Below are positions 9,266 to 21,129 of a stretch of DNA of 64,000 nt, one piece after another. The stretch covers positions 2,170,001 to 2,234,000 of the forward strand of contig JAQOTA010000046.1 of assembly GCA_029532415.1 (NCBI GenBank), in the 5' to 3' direction. Position 1 is the first letter of the stretch. Each line of letters opens with the position of its first letter. The position numbers and the translations under genes are program-made. This DNA comes from Marasmius tenuissimus (lineage: Eukaryota > Basidiomycota > Agaricomycetes > Agaricales > Marasmiaceae). A model generated the notes under the pieces. That model made no database searches. It saw only the letters and a list, made by a program, of their open reading frames with translations, and was not told where the DNA came from.

Positions 9266-11835
9266 TCATGCTGCTCCCATCAAGACTGCACACCTTCCAT
9301 TTTTCTCGTCTGGCATCCCGTCGTCTACCAGCAATTCGGGGTAGTTCAACGATGCTACCTGTCCAAATGTCTCTTCATCGTCGAAGCGCGGCCAAGTCCA
9401 TCCAGAATCTGAAAGCACAGTTAGAGTACTGTTGTATGCAGATCCTCGAGCTTGCAGAGACTCCAAGTCGGGATTCGGGTTCCCCGACCGTGCGAAGGCT
9501 CCCCACATGTCTTGAACGAGCCCGGTGTAAAATATATCTTCCTTGACTCGGACTGGCTGGTCGAAGAGGTGATAAGTACCGAACACCTCGTATAGATCCG
9601 CAGAGTGGCAGAGGTATGATGGTTGTGGCTGGGCCACAGGGAAGGTGCAGAGACCGTAAGGGTTGAAGAAAGAAAGCCCGTATCCATGTCTCATAGCATA
9701 GACGTATCTGTCGATGTGGCCAGGAGTGAGACGAAGGGAACAATTTACTGGCTGGTGGGGGACTCACAACGCTGTGAATGCACTAGAATTGGCGGCAGCC
9801 GAAATCATCTCCTCGGCGGGACAAGTCAAGCTGATATCGCCATCAATGTTGGACGTCGCGTTGTCTGAGGGGTCGTATGAGCAACTTTGCAAGCCGAACC
9901 GGTAGAGAGAAATGAATATACAAGGGGTAAAATCATCGGTAATCTCCCACAGACCAGAGCTGAGTACAGCCTGGGCGACAGCTGCCCCAACAGTCTTCGT
10001 TAGCGTTTGGTTAAAATCAGTATCGTTGGGTGAGATAGCCTCTCCCAAAAGTCTGGTATATGAAGGTGCGTCAATTCGAAGCAAGTGTGAAACGTGATTG
10101 GCTACTTACGATTGTCCCTCGTCAGGCATGAACCCAACCAGGAAGGGCACACTATTGATAGCCTCAGCCCCTTTGGCGACTTGCTCGACAGCAGGCTCGA
10201 GAACATAGACATCGTCCTGGACGGATGGCCAAGATAGTGTCGTGCTGATGTTCAAGAGTGTCTCTGCTGGAAGATCCTGAAGACATTCCAATCCTTCAGC
10301 ACCCGTTTTGTTGCAGAACTGTGCCAAAGCCGGTGCTGACAAGTGAGAGGCGTCATTGTAAGCTCAAAGGGACAGAGGGGGGGGGGGACTAAAGTATCAG
10401 AAGCACCTGCTGAGTCTGCTGCCTGTTCCGCCGTCACGAAAGTACCCGAGCCCCCCGACTGTGAGATTGCACCGCTGAAGAGGCCTTTTGCCGGAGGACT
10501 TTTCAACAGGTCGATTATCGACCAGCCGCCAGCCGACTGGCCGAATATCGTGACCTTCTCTGGGTCGCCTCCAAATGCTGCGATGTTATCCTTCACCCAT
10601 TGCAGGGCGGCAATTTTGTCCGTCAACGCGTAGTTGCCGGTGACGACACCGTCGTTCAGGCCAAGGAACCCGAAGATGTTCAGTCGGTAGTTGATGGTAA
10701 CAATGACACTGTCCGTTCGAGAGGCCAGAGGACCACCGTCGAACGTAGCGTCAGACCCCAGTCCATTGAGATTGGCTCCTCCATGTACCCAGAATAGGAC
10801 CGGCTTCAGCGCCGGTGTATTCTCAGACACCGAATCAGAGGGTATGTAAGGGGTGTATACGTTCAAAAATAGACTGAGAAAACCGCGTTGAGGAAGTGTG
10901 GCTAATCAACACAAAAAGGGGTGCTTACCAGTCTTCGCTGATTCCCCAAGGGTTCAAACCGAGGTCATTATTCTCGAATGAGCCGACCTGGAGGCAACCC
11001 GGCTTTACTGAAGAGACGTAAACCTACGTTTCACAGGAGAACAGTAATCATTTGACTTACACGCTGTAGCATCGACCTCTTTCCCACTCCATGGTTGAGC
11101 ATACTTGAAGCGCAAGGAACCAGTGGGTGCCTGCGCGTAAGGTATTCCCATGAAACGAAATGTCAAATGATCACGAGTACTGAAATAATAGAATGAGGGT
11201 CAAGAAAAAGATCAAGGAGGTTGACGTACCCAGTGAACACGGTGCCATTTGAAGTAACGTCGGTCTTTGGTGACGTCGAGAAGTCTGTGTCGACTTTGCT
11301 AGTATGGGGTGCAGAGTTGGTGCAGAGGAACGGATGTTCTGTATCTTCAGCCTGCGACTCCTGACAATCGACCTGCGAGATATCGGTTGAACACGCTGTT
11401 CCGTTGGAATCGACCCAGAAGGTCTGATCATCGTCGATGTCGCCTAAGAATCGGAAATACGACAAATGTCCCGTGATTCTGAGCACATCCTTGATTCAGT
11501 TTGTGGAATAGTATTCCCGGTCAGTCATAACGTACTCAGATATATTTTTCACATCGAACAGCGTCTCGTTGTTTTCCTTGCAGATACTCGATGCTTCGAC
11601 TTTTGTGGCTGGTTCGTGGAAAAAGAGTGCGCTAGCATGGTCTGCAAAGTGCTGGATGATCCTGTCAACGGAATGCATTGCAAAACAACGGAGAATTGGA
11701 GCGCACCTCCCAGTCAGCATTATTTTCGAATAACAGTGAAACGGCCCTCCCCTGTGGGGTCGTCGCATATGCGCCCACTCCAATTGCAACGGCAGCAAAG
11801 GCCAATGCAAACCGACCGACGCGATTTGCAGTCAT
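9266..11835 (-). CDS. secreted type-B carboxylesterase/lipase, copy 1
   Basis: Multi-exon gene starting MTANRVGRFALAFAAVAIGV, a signal peptide or signal anchor. About 170 residues of extension (with FWVDSNGTACSTD and LCTNSAPHTSKVD) precede the conserved FRFMGIPYAQAPTG that normally opens the alpha/beta-hydrolase. Family motifs follow: EDCLFLNVYTP, the oxyanion segment WVHGGANLNG, the nucleophile elbow FGQSAGGWS, the acid in GFMPDEGQS and the likely catalytic His in CHSADLYEVFGTYH. The family cleaves carboxyl esters; natural substrate is unknown. The oxyanion HGG is followed by Ala, whereas copy 2 has HGGG. It shares exon order and most motifs with the neighbour at 12.6-15.2 kb, so the pair is a tandem duplication. 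Confidence 0.9.
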
Positions 11836-12599
11836 CTTGGTAGGACAGGATAAGTATAAGCGTGCGATACCAGACCAAGCGCAGATCGTATATATACCCC
11901 ACATCAGGATTCAGGAATTTCCAACTTTGATGGCTGTGGATCGTCGCGGGTGCCGGTGAGCGCAGGTGACGCGAAGTCGGAAGTTTTGCCGACAATTCGA
12001 CTTCCTAATTCTAGAGTCGTCGAAGCCCCCCCCTCTCCGCTGATTTTCCGTCAAAGCACTTCCCTTCAAGTTATGACTGTACGCACCAAGCTCCCAGCCT
12101 ATTTCGTCGCGCCACTCTTGCTGAATAATATCGACAATCTCGCCTTTTTTGCCGTACCATGAGATGGTAAAACCCGGTAATCAAAGCCCGAAAATCATGC
12201 TGGTCCAGATTACTACAAGCGGGCCGTAGGAATGACGGGAGATTGTGGGATACTGGAAAGATGTAAGGATGCAAGAAGCTGTGAGCATAATGGCTTGTAT
12301 TAACTTCCATGACCATTATGTAGACGTTGATTACTGGAGGCTGCTCTTGATTCAAAGTCGATGAAGTCGAAGAACCTGAGCGTGGGAAAGTCGAATTATC
12401 GGGCGTCAATCATGTGATTAATCATTACAGTAGTCCCACAATAGGTGCTCCAGTCGGACCGGGACAAGCAGAGCTGGACGGAATCCAGCATGGATCGCTC
12501 GATGCAACATTGCCACTTACGGGCGTCGAAATTTTCCAGGTTGATCCTAGGTATATGTACATGCAGCCCGAACGCAGACATATCAAAGGGAACTACCCT
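11836..12599. other. intergenic region between the two esterases
   Basis: It contains the promoter of esterase copy 1 and the 3' region of copy 2. Open frames here look like chance; none carries a recognisable domain or joins by splicing. Confidence 0.5.
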
Positions 12600-15180
12600 C
12601 TAAAGGCCAAATCCTAGAGGTGCTAACACCGCGCATCGTCCGTTCTTTTCATCCGGCATCCCGTCTTCAAACCCTAATCCTGGATAGTTCAATGAGGCCA
12701 CCTTTTCTTCACCCTGCTTGCCGCTTCCGGGCTGGAAAGGTTGCTGCTTGCCGTCACCTTCAGCACCCTCCAGTTTTTCTGTGAGGGTATACGGCGGCCA
12801 TGTCCACCCGCTCGAAGAAAGTACATTGAGAGTACTCTCATATGCACGTCCTCGAGCTTTCAGGTAAGCCAAGTCTGGGTTTGGGTTCCCAGTCCTAGCA
12901 AAGGAACCCCACATGTCCTGAATGAGCGCGGTGTAGTAAATATCCTCCTTCATTCGGACCGGTTGTGAGAAGATGTGGTACGTCCCGAATACCTCATACA
13001 GGTCAGAGGAGTGGCAAATGTAGTATGGCTGCGGCTTGCCAACGGGGAAAGAGCAGAGGCCGTGAGGGTTGAAGAACGAGAGGGCGTATCCCCGCCTCAT
13101 CACATAAACATATAGGGCAGGGAACGCATTAGACTTGGCGGCGGCAGCGACAAGTTGCTCGGCGGGACATGTCAAGACAAGATTTCCAAAGACATTGGCA
13201 GTAGCGTTGTCTAAGAATACGATGGTCAATGACCGTCGAGGGAGGCGGGGTAGGGACAAAGCGTACATGGCGTGAACTCTTCATTTGTCTGCCACAACCC
13301 GGAAGACTGCGCTATTCCAGCAAGGTCAGGTCCAAGCTCTTTGATCAGCGCTGTGTTGAAGTCGGACTCGTCGGGGGTCACATCAGACTGTAATGCCCTG
13401 GACACGATCTTGTGAGAAAGTTAAGGTAACGTCGAGTGACTGCATACTTACGATTGACCCTCGTCGGGCACGAAGCCCACCATAAATGGAACGCTATTGA
13501 TACTCTTCGAGCCCTCGCCGATCTGACGAAGAGCAGAATCGATTATATATTCACCGTCTTGTATAGATGGCCAGAACGGGAGAGATCTGACGGCGTTGAG
13601 GAGAGTTTCGGCTGGCAGCGCCTGAAGACACCTCAATCTCTCCTCGCCCGTTTCACCGCATAATTGCGCGACGAGGGGACCTAACAAGACAGAATCGATT
13701 AGAGATAGGTTGACATGAAACAGTAACTGAAAACTTGCCTCCAATACTGGCAGCCTTCTCGGGAGTCGCGAAGGTGCTGGCACCACCAGATTGTGAGATT
13801 GCACTTCTGAAAAGTCCCTTGGCTGGAGGGCTCCTTAACAGATCAATGACCGACCACCCGCCGGCTGACTGGCCAAAGATTGTTACTTTCTCTGGATCTC
13901 CTCCAAACGCGGCGATGTTATCCCTGACCCATCTTAAGGCAGCGATTTTGTCGGTCAAAGCATAGTTACCATTCACGACACCGTCGTTCAGCCCAAGGAA
14001 CCCAAATATGTTTAGTCGATAGTTGATCGTAACGATGACGCTGTCCGTTCGGGAGGCCAAAGGGCCACCGTCAAACGTGAGATCGGACCCCAAACCATAG
14101 AAATTTCCTCCTCCGTGGATCCAGAAAAACACCGGTTTGAGTGCCGGCGACTTGTCGGTGGACGACTGTGATGGCAAGGAAGGGGTGTATACATTCAGAT
14201 AGAGGCTGAGTAGGTGGTCCAATCTCAGTGGGGGATGTCAAAGAACGGAGAGAGGGCTCGTACCAGTCTTCACTATTGCCCCAGGGATTGACTCCAAGGT
14301 CATTGTTTTCGAAGAAGCCCCATTGAAGACACCCGGGCTTAACTATGCTATGTTTGAGACACATCTCACAGGGAAAAAGTGAACAAACGTACGAGATGTG
14401 GCATCCACCTTTTCGCCACTCCAGGGCTCCGCATTCTTAAAACGTCGCGTACCGGTTGGAGGCTGAGCATACGGTACTCCCATGAAACGGAAGGCCAGAT
14501 GATCCCGAGTCCTAGTCGAATTGAGTTGCTTCATCCTTTTGTACACTACTGACAAGGAGCTCACCCAGTAAACACTGTGCCGTTCGAGACGACATCAATC
14601 TTTGGAGACGTTGTAAAATCCGCATCGACTTTGTTGGTATGGGGAGCAGAATTGGTGCATAGAAAGGGTAACTTCGTGTCCTCTTGAGTGTTGAGGCAAG
14701 AGGAATCACCACTTAGGGGTGCCGTCGAACAAGCCTTGCCGTTGGATTCGACCCAAAACCGTTCGTTCTTGTCAATTGTGTTTGTGAACTGCAAGTAGGA
14801 AAATTGCCCTTGAATTCTGTGTGTGAATTGGTAAGTCGTGTATTTAGCGAATCGAAACGCGCTAGAACGCACTCGGACAGATTTTTGACGTCGAGCAACT
14901 TCTCGTTGTTCTCCTGACATATCTTCACTGCTTCCTCTGTTTTAGCGGGCTCGTGGAATAAGAGGACACTGGGGTGATCTGCAAAATGCTGTTGCCCATG
15001 TCAATAGGTCGATGCAAACTACTTCGACAGTTCAAGACGCACCTCCCAATCCGCATCATTATCAAATAACAAGGAAACCGCTCTTTTCCCTCCTTGTGGG
15101 ATCGGAATAGTCCTATTATTGGCCCAGTACGCTACGAGAGCGAGAGCAAGTGCAAGACCAGCAATGAGATTCCCGGCCAT
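12600..15180 (-). CDS. secreted type-B carboxylesterase/lipase, copy 2
   Basis: Same architecture as the esterase at 9.3-11.8 kb. It has the N-terminal hydrophobic segment MAGNLIAGLALALALVAYWA, an extension with CTNSAPHTNKVDADFTTSPK, then FRFMGVPYAQPPTG, the oxyanion loop WIHGGGNFYG, FGQSAGGWSVIDLL with the nucleophile Ser, GFVPDEGQS with the acid and CHSSDLYEVFGTYH with the catalytic His. The catalytic residues are all visible, so the enzyme should be active on carboxyl esters in the secretory pathway or outside the cell. Just before the last conserved block, copy 2 carries an insertion absent from copy 1 (KLEGAEGDGKQQPFQPGSGK). Direction, exon order and spacing support recent tandem duplication. 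Confidence 0.9.
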
Positions 15181-15707
15181 GCTCCTGTAGGTTGTGGGGC
15201 AACTTGAACTGGCTCCCCACCACCGTGACCCTGCATATTGCATCCGAATTTATGGAAGAACCGTGGAACTCGACATGTTGGAATCTGTTGATTTCGGCGG
15301 ATGTAGTCAGATCGCCTTACAAACGTCGAGGGGCTAATAGAAATCAGAATAGGGTATTGATGTCGCCTATACAGTTCTCTTCAGGTTCTCTCGCTGCCAA
15401 GAGGATGCGAGTCGACAGGGTGTGAATGGTGGAGTCCGAGTCTGAGTGCAAGTCTGTTCCCAGGTCTTTTTCCGAGCTATACAATTGATCGCGTGGTTTG
15501 ATCCGCCTTTCGAGCTCAACTTCAGGAGCGGCCAGTTTATGCCGTGACATCGCAAGCATCCGCGGTCGGAAAGAATAAAATTCGAGTGAGGACAGCTACA
15601 GCAGCCAAGAACCTTCAGAACGTATATAAGCGAGCCCTAGAGATCTAGATCTTCGAGCTCAAACGGATACCATGCCGCCGTGATCTATATACGCTGCTGA
15701 TACCCGA
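15181..15707. other. intergenic region
   Basis: Upstream of esterase copy 2 and downstream of the amidohydrolase. No exon is supported. Confidence 0.5.
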
Positions 15708-17066
15708 TCAACACTGTGTCAACTTGAATAGCTCCATGGCATTCCCCCTCTTCAATGCGTTTAGCTCTTCCTCCTGTAAAGTCCCTTCCGGAGTCTCCAG
15801 CCACTCATTCCCTCGAATGAGAGTCTCAAATGGATAATCAACCGAGAACATCATCCTCGAAATCCCGATAATTTCTCTATGGAATCGGAGGAGAGGAGTT
15901 GAGAAATCCGCAGATGTCGTTTGGAAAATGTTGGTTTGCCAGTACGATGAGAATGAACATTTCATGGGTAGACCGTCGCGTTTCCCGCGCTCCGTAGCTG
16001 GTGGATGTGGAAGGCGGTAAAGGAGGAAAGCTCAAGTGAATATAATATCACCAGACTCACCTGTATCAATGCGATAGAAGTCAGAGGGAAGTCGTTCGCC
16101 CATATGTCCAACGACGAGCTTGAGGTTCGGGAAACGACTGGAAGGATAGTGAGCCAGTATTCCAGGGAGGCTGTCCTGGGACTCACTCAAATACCCCGCT
16201 TGTGACGAGTCAGAAAACATGGTTGGATAGTGTAGTGGCAAATTCCTGGTTTGCGTTCCTCAGCCAGGGGTTCCCAGAATATAGCGCTCGTGCAATCGCA
16301 GGAGTGTTCAACCGAGGGTGCAGATAAACTGGAACGTCAAGCTCCGTAGCAGTCTCCCAGAAAACGTCGTATTCAGGCTGGTCGTAGAAGAGGGTATCCA
16401 AGCACTTGGAGTCAACGATTGGAGAGGACGGATCCGTAGTTGCATACAACACACCATTTTGAGGTCCCGATTGCTGATAATCGTTGAGAATAGCCCCAAG
16501 GAAGCTCAACTCGTTGACAGTCCTCTTCAACTCCTCAGATGCCACAGATGCGTTGTGCATAGGTATAGATGCCCAAGCACCGAACCGATTCGGAGTACTA
16601 GCGATTCCAGAGGCTATATCGTTATTGACATCGATAGCAGTCTCGAGTGCCTTGGTTGGATCTGAGATGCCCTGAATTCCTGGACTCTCAAGGGATAGAA
16701 CCATCTACAAGTTTGCAATAGTCAGAGTCTGAATGGGAAAGAGAGAGAAAAAGAGCATTTTCCGCTCACAAATTCAACATCATTCTTGTCCATTTGTTTG
16801 ACCCGCTGGTCGTGAATATCTTCCAGATTAGCACGCAGTTCATCCACAGTACCACCGGTTGGGTTGGCGCTTGGACTTGCACATGCGACGGTCTGGTCAA
16901 TGGGCGGGGAAACGGAAGATCTAAAAACGCACTTGTACGCCCCTTCCAGTTCGTGTCTGGACCAGTGTTCTTCGAGTGCGATGGATCCGTGGCCCTTGAG
17001 ACAGGCCAGACGCGCAGATGTCTCAGCGACCAAAAACAAAGCGAGAGCAAGGAGAGAAAGACGCAA
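15708..17066 (-). CDS. secreted amidohydrolase-2 family decarboxylase (2,3-dihydroxybenzoate / gamma-resorcylate decarboxylase-like)
   Basis: The gene begins MRLSLLALALFLVAETSA, a clear signal peptide. The mature part opens SIALEEHW, matching the metal-binding E-x-H strand of this ACMSD-like group. Further motifs are GAILNDYQQSG, ELDVPVYLHPR (metal-binding His), VVGHMGERLP and MMFSVDYPFE (catalytic or metal Asp). All expected metal ligands are therefore visible. Family enzymes remove CO2 from hydroxybenzoates using a divalent metal. Most characterised relatives are cytosolic, so the signal peptide is notable and suggests action on extracellular aromatics, for example from lignocellulose (inference). 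Several short introns interrupt the frame, for example near 15970-16030 and 16700-16760. A minus-strand TATAAAT lies near 17110. Confidence 0.85.
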
Positions 17067-17421
17067 CGTGCTGTATGTGTATGGGTCCCTACAGAAAAGA
17101 TAGCACCAATTTATACCTCAAGTTATGTAAGGCCAAGTGTCGGCGCGTTTAACTGGTGTTGGGCTTCGGGCTCGTGCGTGATTAGGCAGGGAAATTCGAG
17201 GTTAGCCACCATAAAGTGCTCTTCCAACATCGTGTTCGGGTCCGTGCGCACACGCTAACAGGAAGTCGCGAGCGATGGTCAGACGGAGGCATTGGGACAG
17301 TGGAGAACGACCCGAAGCACGGCTGTCGTAATATGGGCGTATTGAGCAAGGAGGCCTCTTGCTCAAGGTCTGCGAACATCAAATTTCATTCGTGAACGCG
17401 AATTCGTAGGCAAAATACAAG
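17067..17421. other. intergenic region upstream of the amidohydrolase gene
   Basis: This holds the amidohydrolase promoter, with a minus-strand TATA-like element near 17110, and the 3' end region of the nuclease gene. No gene is seen. Confidence 0.5.
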
Positions 17422-18657
17422 TCAGCTCCTCCACATCCGGCTGAACCGTCCTCTCCGAGTCTCCGGTTCCGAGCTCGGAGTCGCTTCCGCAGCAGCAGTA
17501 GCCTTTCCACTCTCCAGTTGGGCATAGCGACGTTTGTACTCGGCAGGCGTCTCTCCTGTCAACCCTTTTTGCCACATTCCGCGACGCGCGTTCCTGTGAT
17601 TCAGTTAGCGTGAGTTTACAGTTTGGGAGGGGGGGGCACGAGTTACTTTGCTTCTTGTTCTACTCGCAAGAATTCTTCTTTGCCTTCCGGACCGTACTGC
17701 GCTCTAGCCTGTGCGAAAAATGAGTCCTCATACTCGTCTGGGATTATAAGAACAGGCACACACTTGTTCGTATACCGTCGCCCATCCCGCTCTGAGCATT
17801 TCTATCGCTAGACTATTCGCCAGCAGCGAGCCGGGTGCAAAAGAGCGTTTCACCACGACATTGGAAACCTGCTCGAGAAGGCGTTGATTGATCAGAGGTG
17901 TCAAATAATGGATTCGAACGAACCACGCGGGAGTATTGATCCCGTTGTAGAAGTTGGCAGTAAAGTGTCTTGCCAGTGATGCGATTTCTCAACCATGCGA
18001 GGCTCTCGTCGGCGTAGGGTTGAGCGGGTTTGCCGAAATGTGCACACTATGTGGCTAGTCAGAACAGAGGAGGGAAAAGGTCACAGTGGCATATGGTAAA
18101 GACCTCTGGTGCGTCGACTCCTGCTATCCGGATGTGTATAGTCCTGTTGAGAAGGTCTGGCGAAACACCATTGTGAGTTCATCCTGATCCAGAAGAGGAA
18201 AGGTTAACTCACCCTTATTCTTCAATGGAATCCGTCTGAACTTTAGTGGCCACTGCCATCCAAATCCTGGAGTGTGGTATAACCTACACGGATGACATGG
18301 GGATGAGACTGGTTTTCTTTCACGATTCACCCCAAGTGATATACCGAAAGTTGTCTCCGTCTCCTACACTACGGATCCGTCAATAAATCATTGCATTGGA
18401 GGTGACTTAGACATTACGAACTAGGTGACAACACCTTTAACCCATCGTCTCTTCCCAAGTATATCCGGCGTTATCCAATCCGAATTCTTGATCCTCCAAA
18501 AGTATCGTCTATACACCTTTCGGCCCACGACAGTAATCAAGGACCCTGCAGCGACACCAGCCAGTAGTATCTGGTAGTGACTAGTCGTGAGACTGAGAGT
18601 TTTCCATTCTGATGAGCGGTCGTTGAGTTGTTTACGGATCTCTTCTACGGAAGGCAT
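17422..18657 (-). CDS. LCL3: LCL3-type endonuclease (staphylococcal-nuclease fold, membrane anchored)
   Basis: Starts [20 protein letters not shown] and has one membrane segment ([20 protein letters not shown]) at about residues 30-50. After splicing, the thermonuclease domain reads [15 protein letters not shown], then [28 protein letters not shown], and [12 protein letters not shown], with [13 protein letters not shown] and GMWQKG towards the end. These are the Ca2+/catalytic motifs of SNase-like proteins and match fungal Lcl3. The yeast protein is mitochondrial membrane associated. Exons are short; introns are visible near 18340-18410, 18270-18340 and 18050-18120. The C-terminus (SRMWRS) is polar and Ala/Glu-rich. 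Confidence 0.88.
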
Positions 18658-18851
18658 AGAAGAGCGAGCAGAAAACCCACTACGACGCGCCTAACGGGAG
18701 TCGTGCAGCCGTCGTGGTCGTGGTCGTGTGGACCGTCCGAGTCACGGTCTCTGTGACACTGCCACCAAAACGCGTCGTCCACCTGAACGGCCACCCACAC
18801 GACCCTCGGACAAGCACACATTCTCTTTCTTGAACCCTTCGCTTCTCAATC

Positions 18852-19458
18852 ATGGCCGATATGGACGTAGATCAACCCGAAGTTAAGAAAGAGAAGGAAG
18901 GAAAGCAGCGATTTGAGGTTAAAAAGGTATATCATTAAGTCGAGCTCAGTTTTGTGCTGTTGAACTCTTGATTCTCTTAGTGGAACGCTGTATCACTATG
19001 GGCATGGGGTGTGTTGACTTTCCTTTCTAATTTATTCTGTAGTGTTCTGACAGAAGTGCTAGATATCGTCGTCGATAACTGTGCTATTTGCCGAAACCAC
19101 ATCATGGATCTTTGTGAGGATCTGAACACTCGAGCCCCAGCGGACCATTTCTCATCCTGGTTCTCATATTGAATAGGCATCGATTGTCAAGCCAATCAAG
19201 TTTCTAGCGAAGAATGCAATGCTGCCTGGGGAATCTGCAACGTACGCTTCTATCTATCGGACCAAGGGAGATCGCTGACGCCATGTTTTCGATTATACAG
19301 CACGCATTCCATTTCCATTGCATTTCTCGATGGTTGAAGACCAGAAATGTGTGTCCTTTGGATAACAGAGAATGGGAACTGCAGAAGTGCGTAACCTTGC
19401 GCTTTCATCTCTTGTCAATGTCGCTGACCTCCTCGCTCGTTGCAGGTACGGCCATTAA
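18852..19458 (+). CDS. RBX1: RING-box protein of cullin-RING ubiquitin ligases
   Basis: Six small exons give an almost canonical RBX1/ROC1/Hrt1: [20 protein letters not shown], then [74 protein letters not shown]. The RING-H2 Cys/His zinc ligands are all present. It binds cullins and recruits E2 enzymes in SCF-type ligases. The final exon carries only the last residues before a TAA at 19456-19458, after an intron with donor near 19388 and acceptor at 19445. Length is about 110 residues, as expected. Confidence 0.97.
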
Positions 19459-19832
19459 GTTTGGCTCTGTGCAGTATAGACACCACTTCCCGCATCATCT
19501 TGATCTTATTCCAGTCTCGTTCACACCTGTAACGCCCTCAGTCTGTATAATAAAAGTTTCATTTTCTTTCTGTTCATCCATCGCCACGTCTATTGCACCT
19601 CCAAGAGTCACGAACGTGACAGCATAGTACATGTCTTTTAGCGAGCAAAATCATCGACATCGCACGGGCCAGTCGCTCGGCCGGCTGCATCCAATATCAC
19701 CACGGTGTCTGCTCTGGTCTGACGGTCAAAGATGTCATTATCTTCATGGCCTGAACTCTGCCTGAACCCCCCGTGTCTTCTATGCCATTCCAGGTAACCA
19801 GATAGAAAGAGAAGCATATATTCGAGTCCAGT
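19459..19832. other. convergent 3' region RBX1 / RPB12
   Basis: No gene is visible. It should hold the 3' untranslated regions of both converging genes. Confidence 0.5.
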
Positions 19833-20172
19833 TCATCGAGCTTCATATTGAACCACTATATTCGCGAAGATAGAAAAAAAAAGAGAATGGAATTAGAGTG
19901 CGCCCTCGTCCTCACAGCAAGAAGCAAAACGCACTTCGTTTGGTTCGCTTTTTGTACATTATACGATGTCCACATTCCCTGCAACGTATCGGCTCTCTGG
20001 GTCTGATTTCATTTTTCGCACCGCAGTCTGAACTTTTCGTGTTTAGACGAGTACACAAAGTTCAGGTTGAGATCTCACCAGCACAAAGATACTCCATTTC
20101 CTGACGAGGCATGGCTGCGTTGAGCCCGGACTGGTTATTGCCTCCTCCACCCCATTGGTTTTGTTGGTCCAT
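19833..20172 (-). CDS. RPB12: RNA polymerase I, II and III common subunit RPABC4
   Basis: Three exons (20172-20079, 20027-19935, 19855-19833) join to 69 residues, the usual size for this subunit (yeast Rpc10/Rpb12). The N-terminus is Gly/Asn/Gln-rich ([16 protein letters not shown]). The zinc-binding core reads [20 protein letters not shown] then [22 protein letters not shown]. The four zinc Cys residues and the invariant C-terminal Arg are present. The last exon is only 23 bases, and the Met of KRM is split by intron 2 (19856-19934). All introns have GT-AG ends. It assembles into all three nuclear RNA polymerases. Confidence 0.97.
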
Positions 20173-20699
20173 GGCAAAGACGAGAGAAGAGAAGAGGCTG
20201 AGTCACGATTGGGGGGTTTGTGTCAGCAAGACAGGAAATAGGCGCCCGTCACTTGGGCGCTTTGATGCAGGCGCTGGCGACCTGGACTCGGGGTCTCGGG
20301 AGACGGTCAACTTTTTCTGTCAGCGATTCTAGAACTCATGTTGCATTGGTTAGGGAGTTTTCGGAGCTCGATTTACATGGGCATCAGCATTGTATGAGCA
20401 TCTACATTAACATAACATGACTGCTTGTCTCAGCAGCACTTGCTGAAGCCTGAGCTGACTAACAGTCTCCGCCTCGAGCGCGAATATTGACTCTCGAGGG
20501 TTCTCGCTGACCTGATGGATCGTGGTGGTCGCTGCCATGGTGCGCCTTCGACGAGGCGAGCAATGAAAGTCATGCCTGGCCTTTTCTGGAGGTCGTTTTT
20601 CCATGCAGACTTGAGGAAGAGAGTGGTGTGTGTATTCTTCTATGAGCTGGTTCGCTGTGCCGTAGATGTGGTTTATAGATACAACATTCGTCTGTCCGT
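20173..20699. other. intergenic region RPB12 / COX17
   Basis: This is the RPB12 promoter plus the COX17 3' region. Open frames in it have no support. Confidence 0.5.
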
Positions 20700-21066
20700 C
20701 TATATCTTGAAGCCCAAGCTTCGCATACACGCTAGATGGTTCTGTACGACTTCCTTGCAGCTTTCGTCGGCTTCCGGTCCATGTTTGAGGAAACAGTCGT
20801 CGCGGGCTGACTTAGTCTGAGGACATGCACAACATCTGCGTAGTGAAGCAAGGAAGAGCCTTATAGTGAGTTGAAGAGGTTCATAGAAGATGCTACGCAC
20901 GGTTTGAGTCCTTCGGGATTCAGAGGGTTCACCTTCGGGTTAGTTGGGTCATAAGGCTTTTCTGCTGCTCCAGACGAGGAGGGCGACCACCAAGAGGTTA
21001 ACTATATATGAGAGTGAGCATGTGGTTGATGAGAATGAAAAAGAAATGGCAAACCTTCTCCAACAT
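20700..21066 (-). CDS. COX17: mitochondrial copper chaperone for cytochrome c oxidase
   Basis: Three exons (21066-21055, 21001-20901, 20835-20700) encode 82 residues. The second exon has KPYDPTNPKVNPLNPEGLKP and the third CCACPQTKSARDDCFLKHG and CMRSLGFKI. These are the copper-binding Cys-Cys motif and the twin CX9C fold of Cox17. It carries Cu(I) in the intermembrane space to Sco1/Cox11. Exon 1 contributes only MLEK, so this start is less certain than the rest. The 5' end lies against an unrecognised plus-strand gene. Confidence 0.93.
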
Positions 21067-21129
21067 TTTGTGCCGCGGTAATTAGATCGTGAGTGTTTCC
21101 GGTCAAGAAAGGAACGCGAGGTACGCGCG

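Noticed and set aside
20407..20730. Minus-strand frame running into COX17 as its C-terminal extension
   Set aside because: COX17 has an in-frame stop after the conserved SLGFKI end; the other frame is not linked to it.
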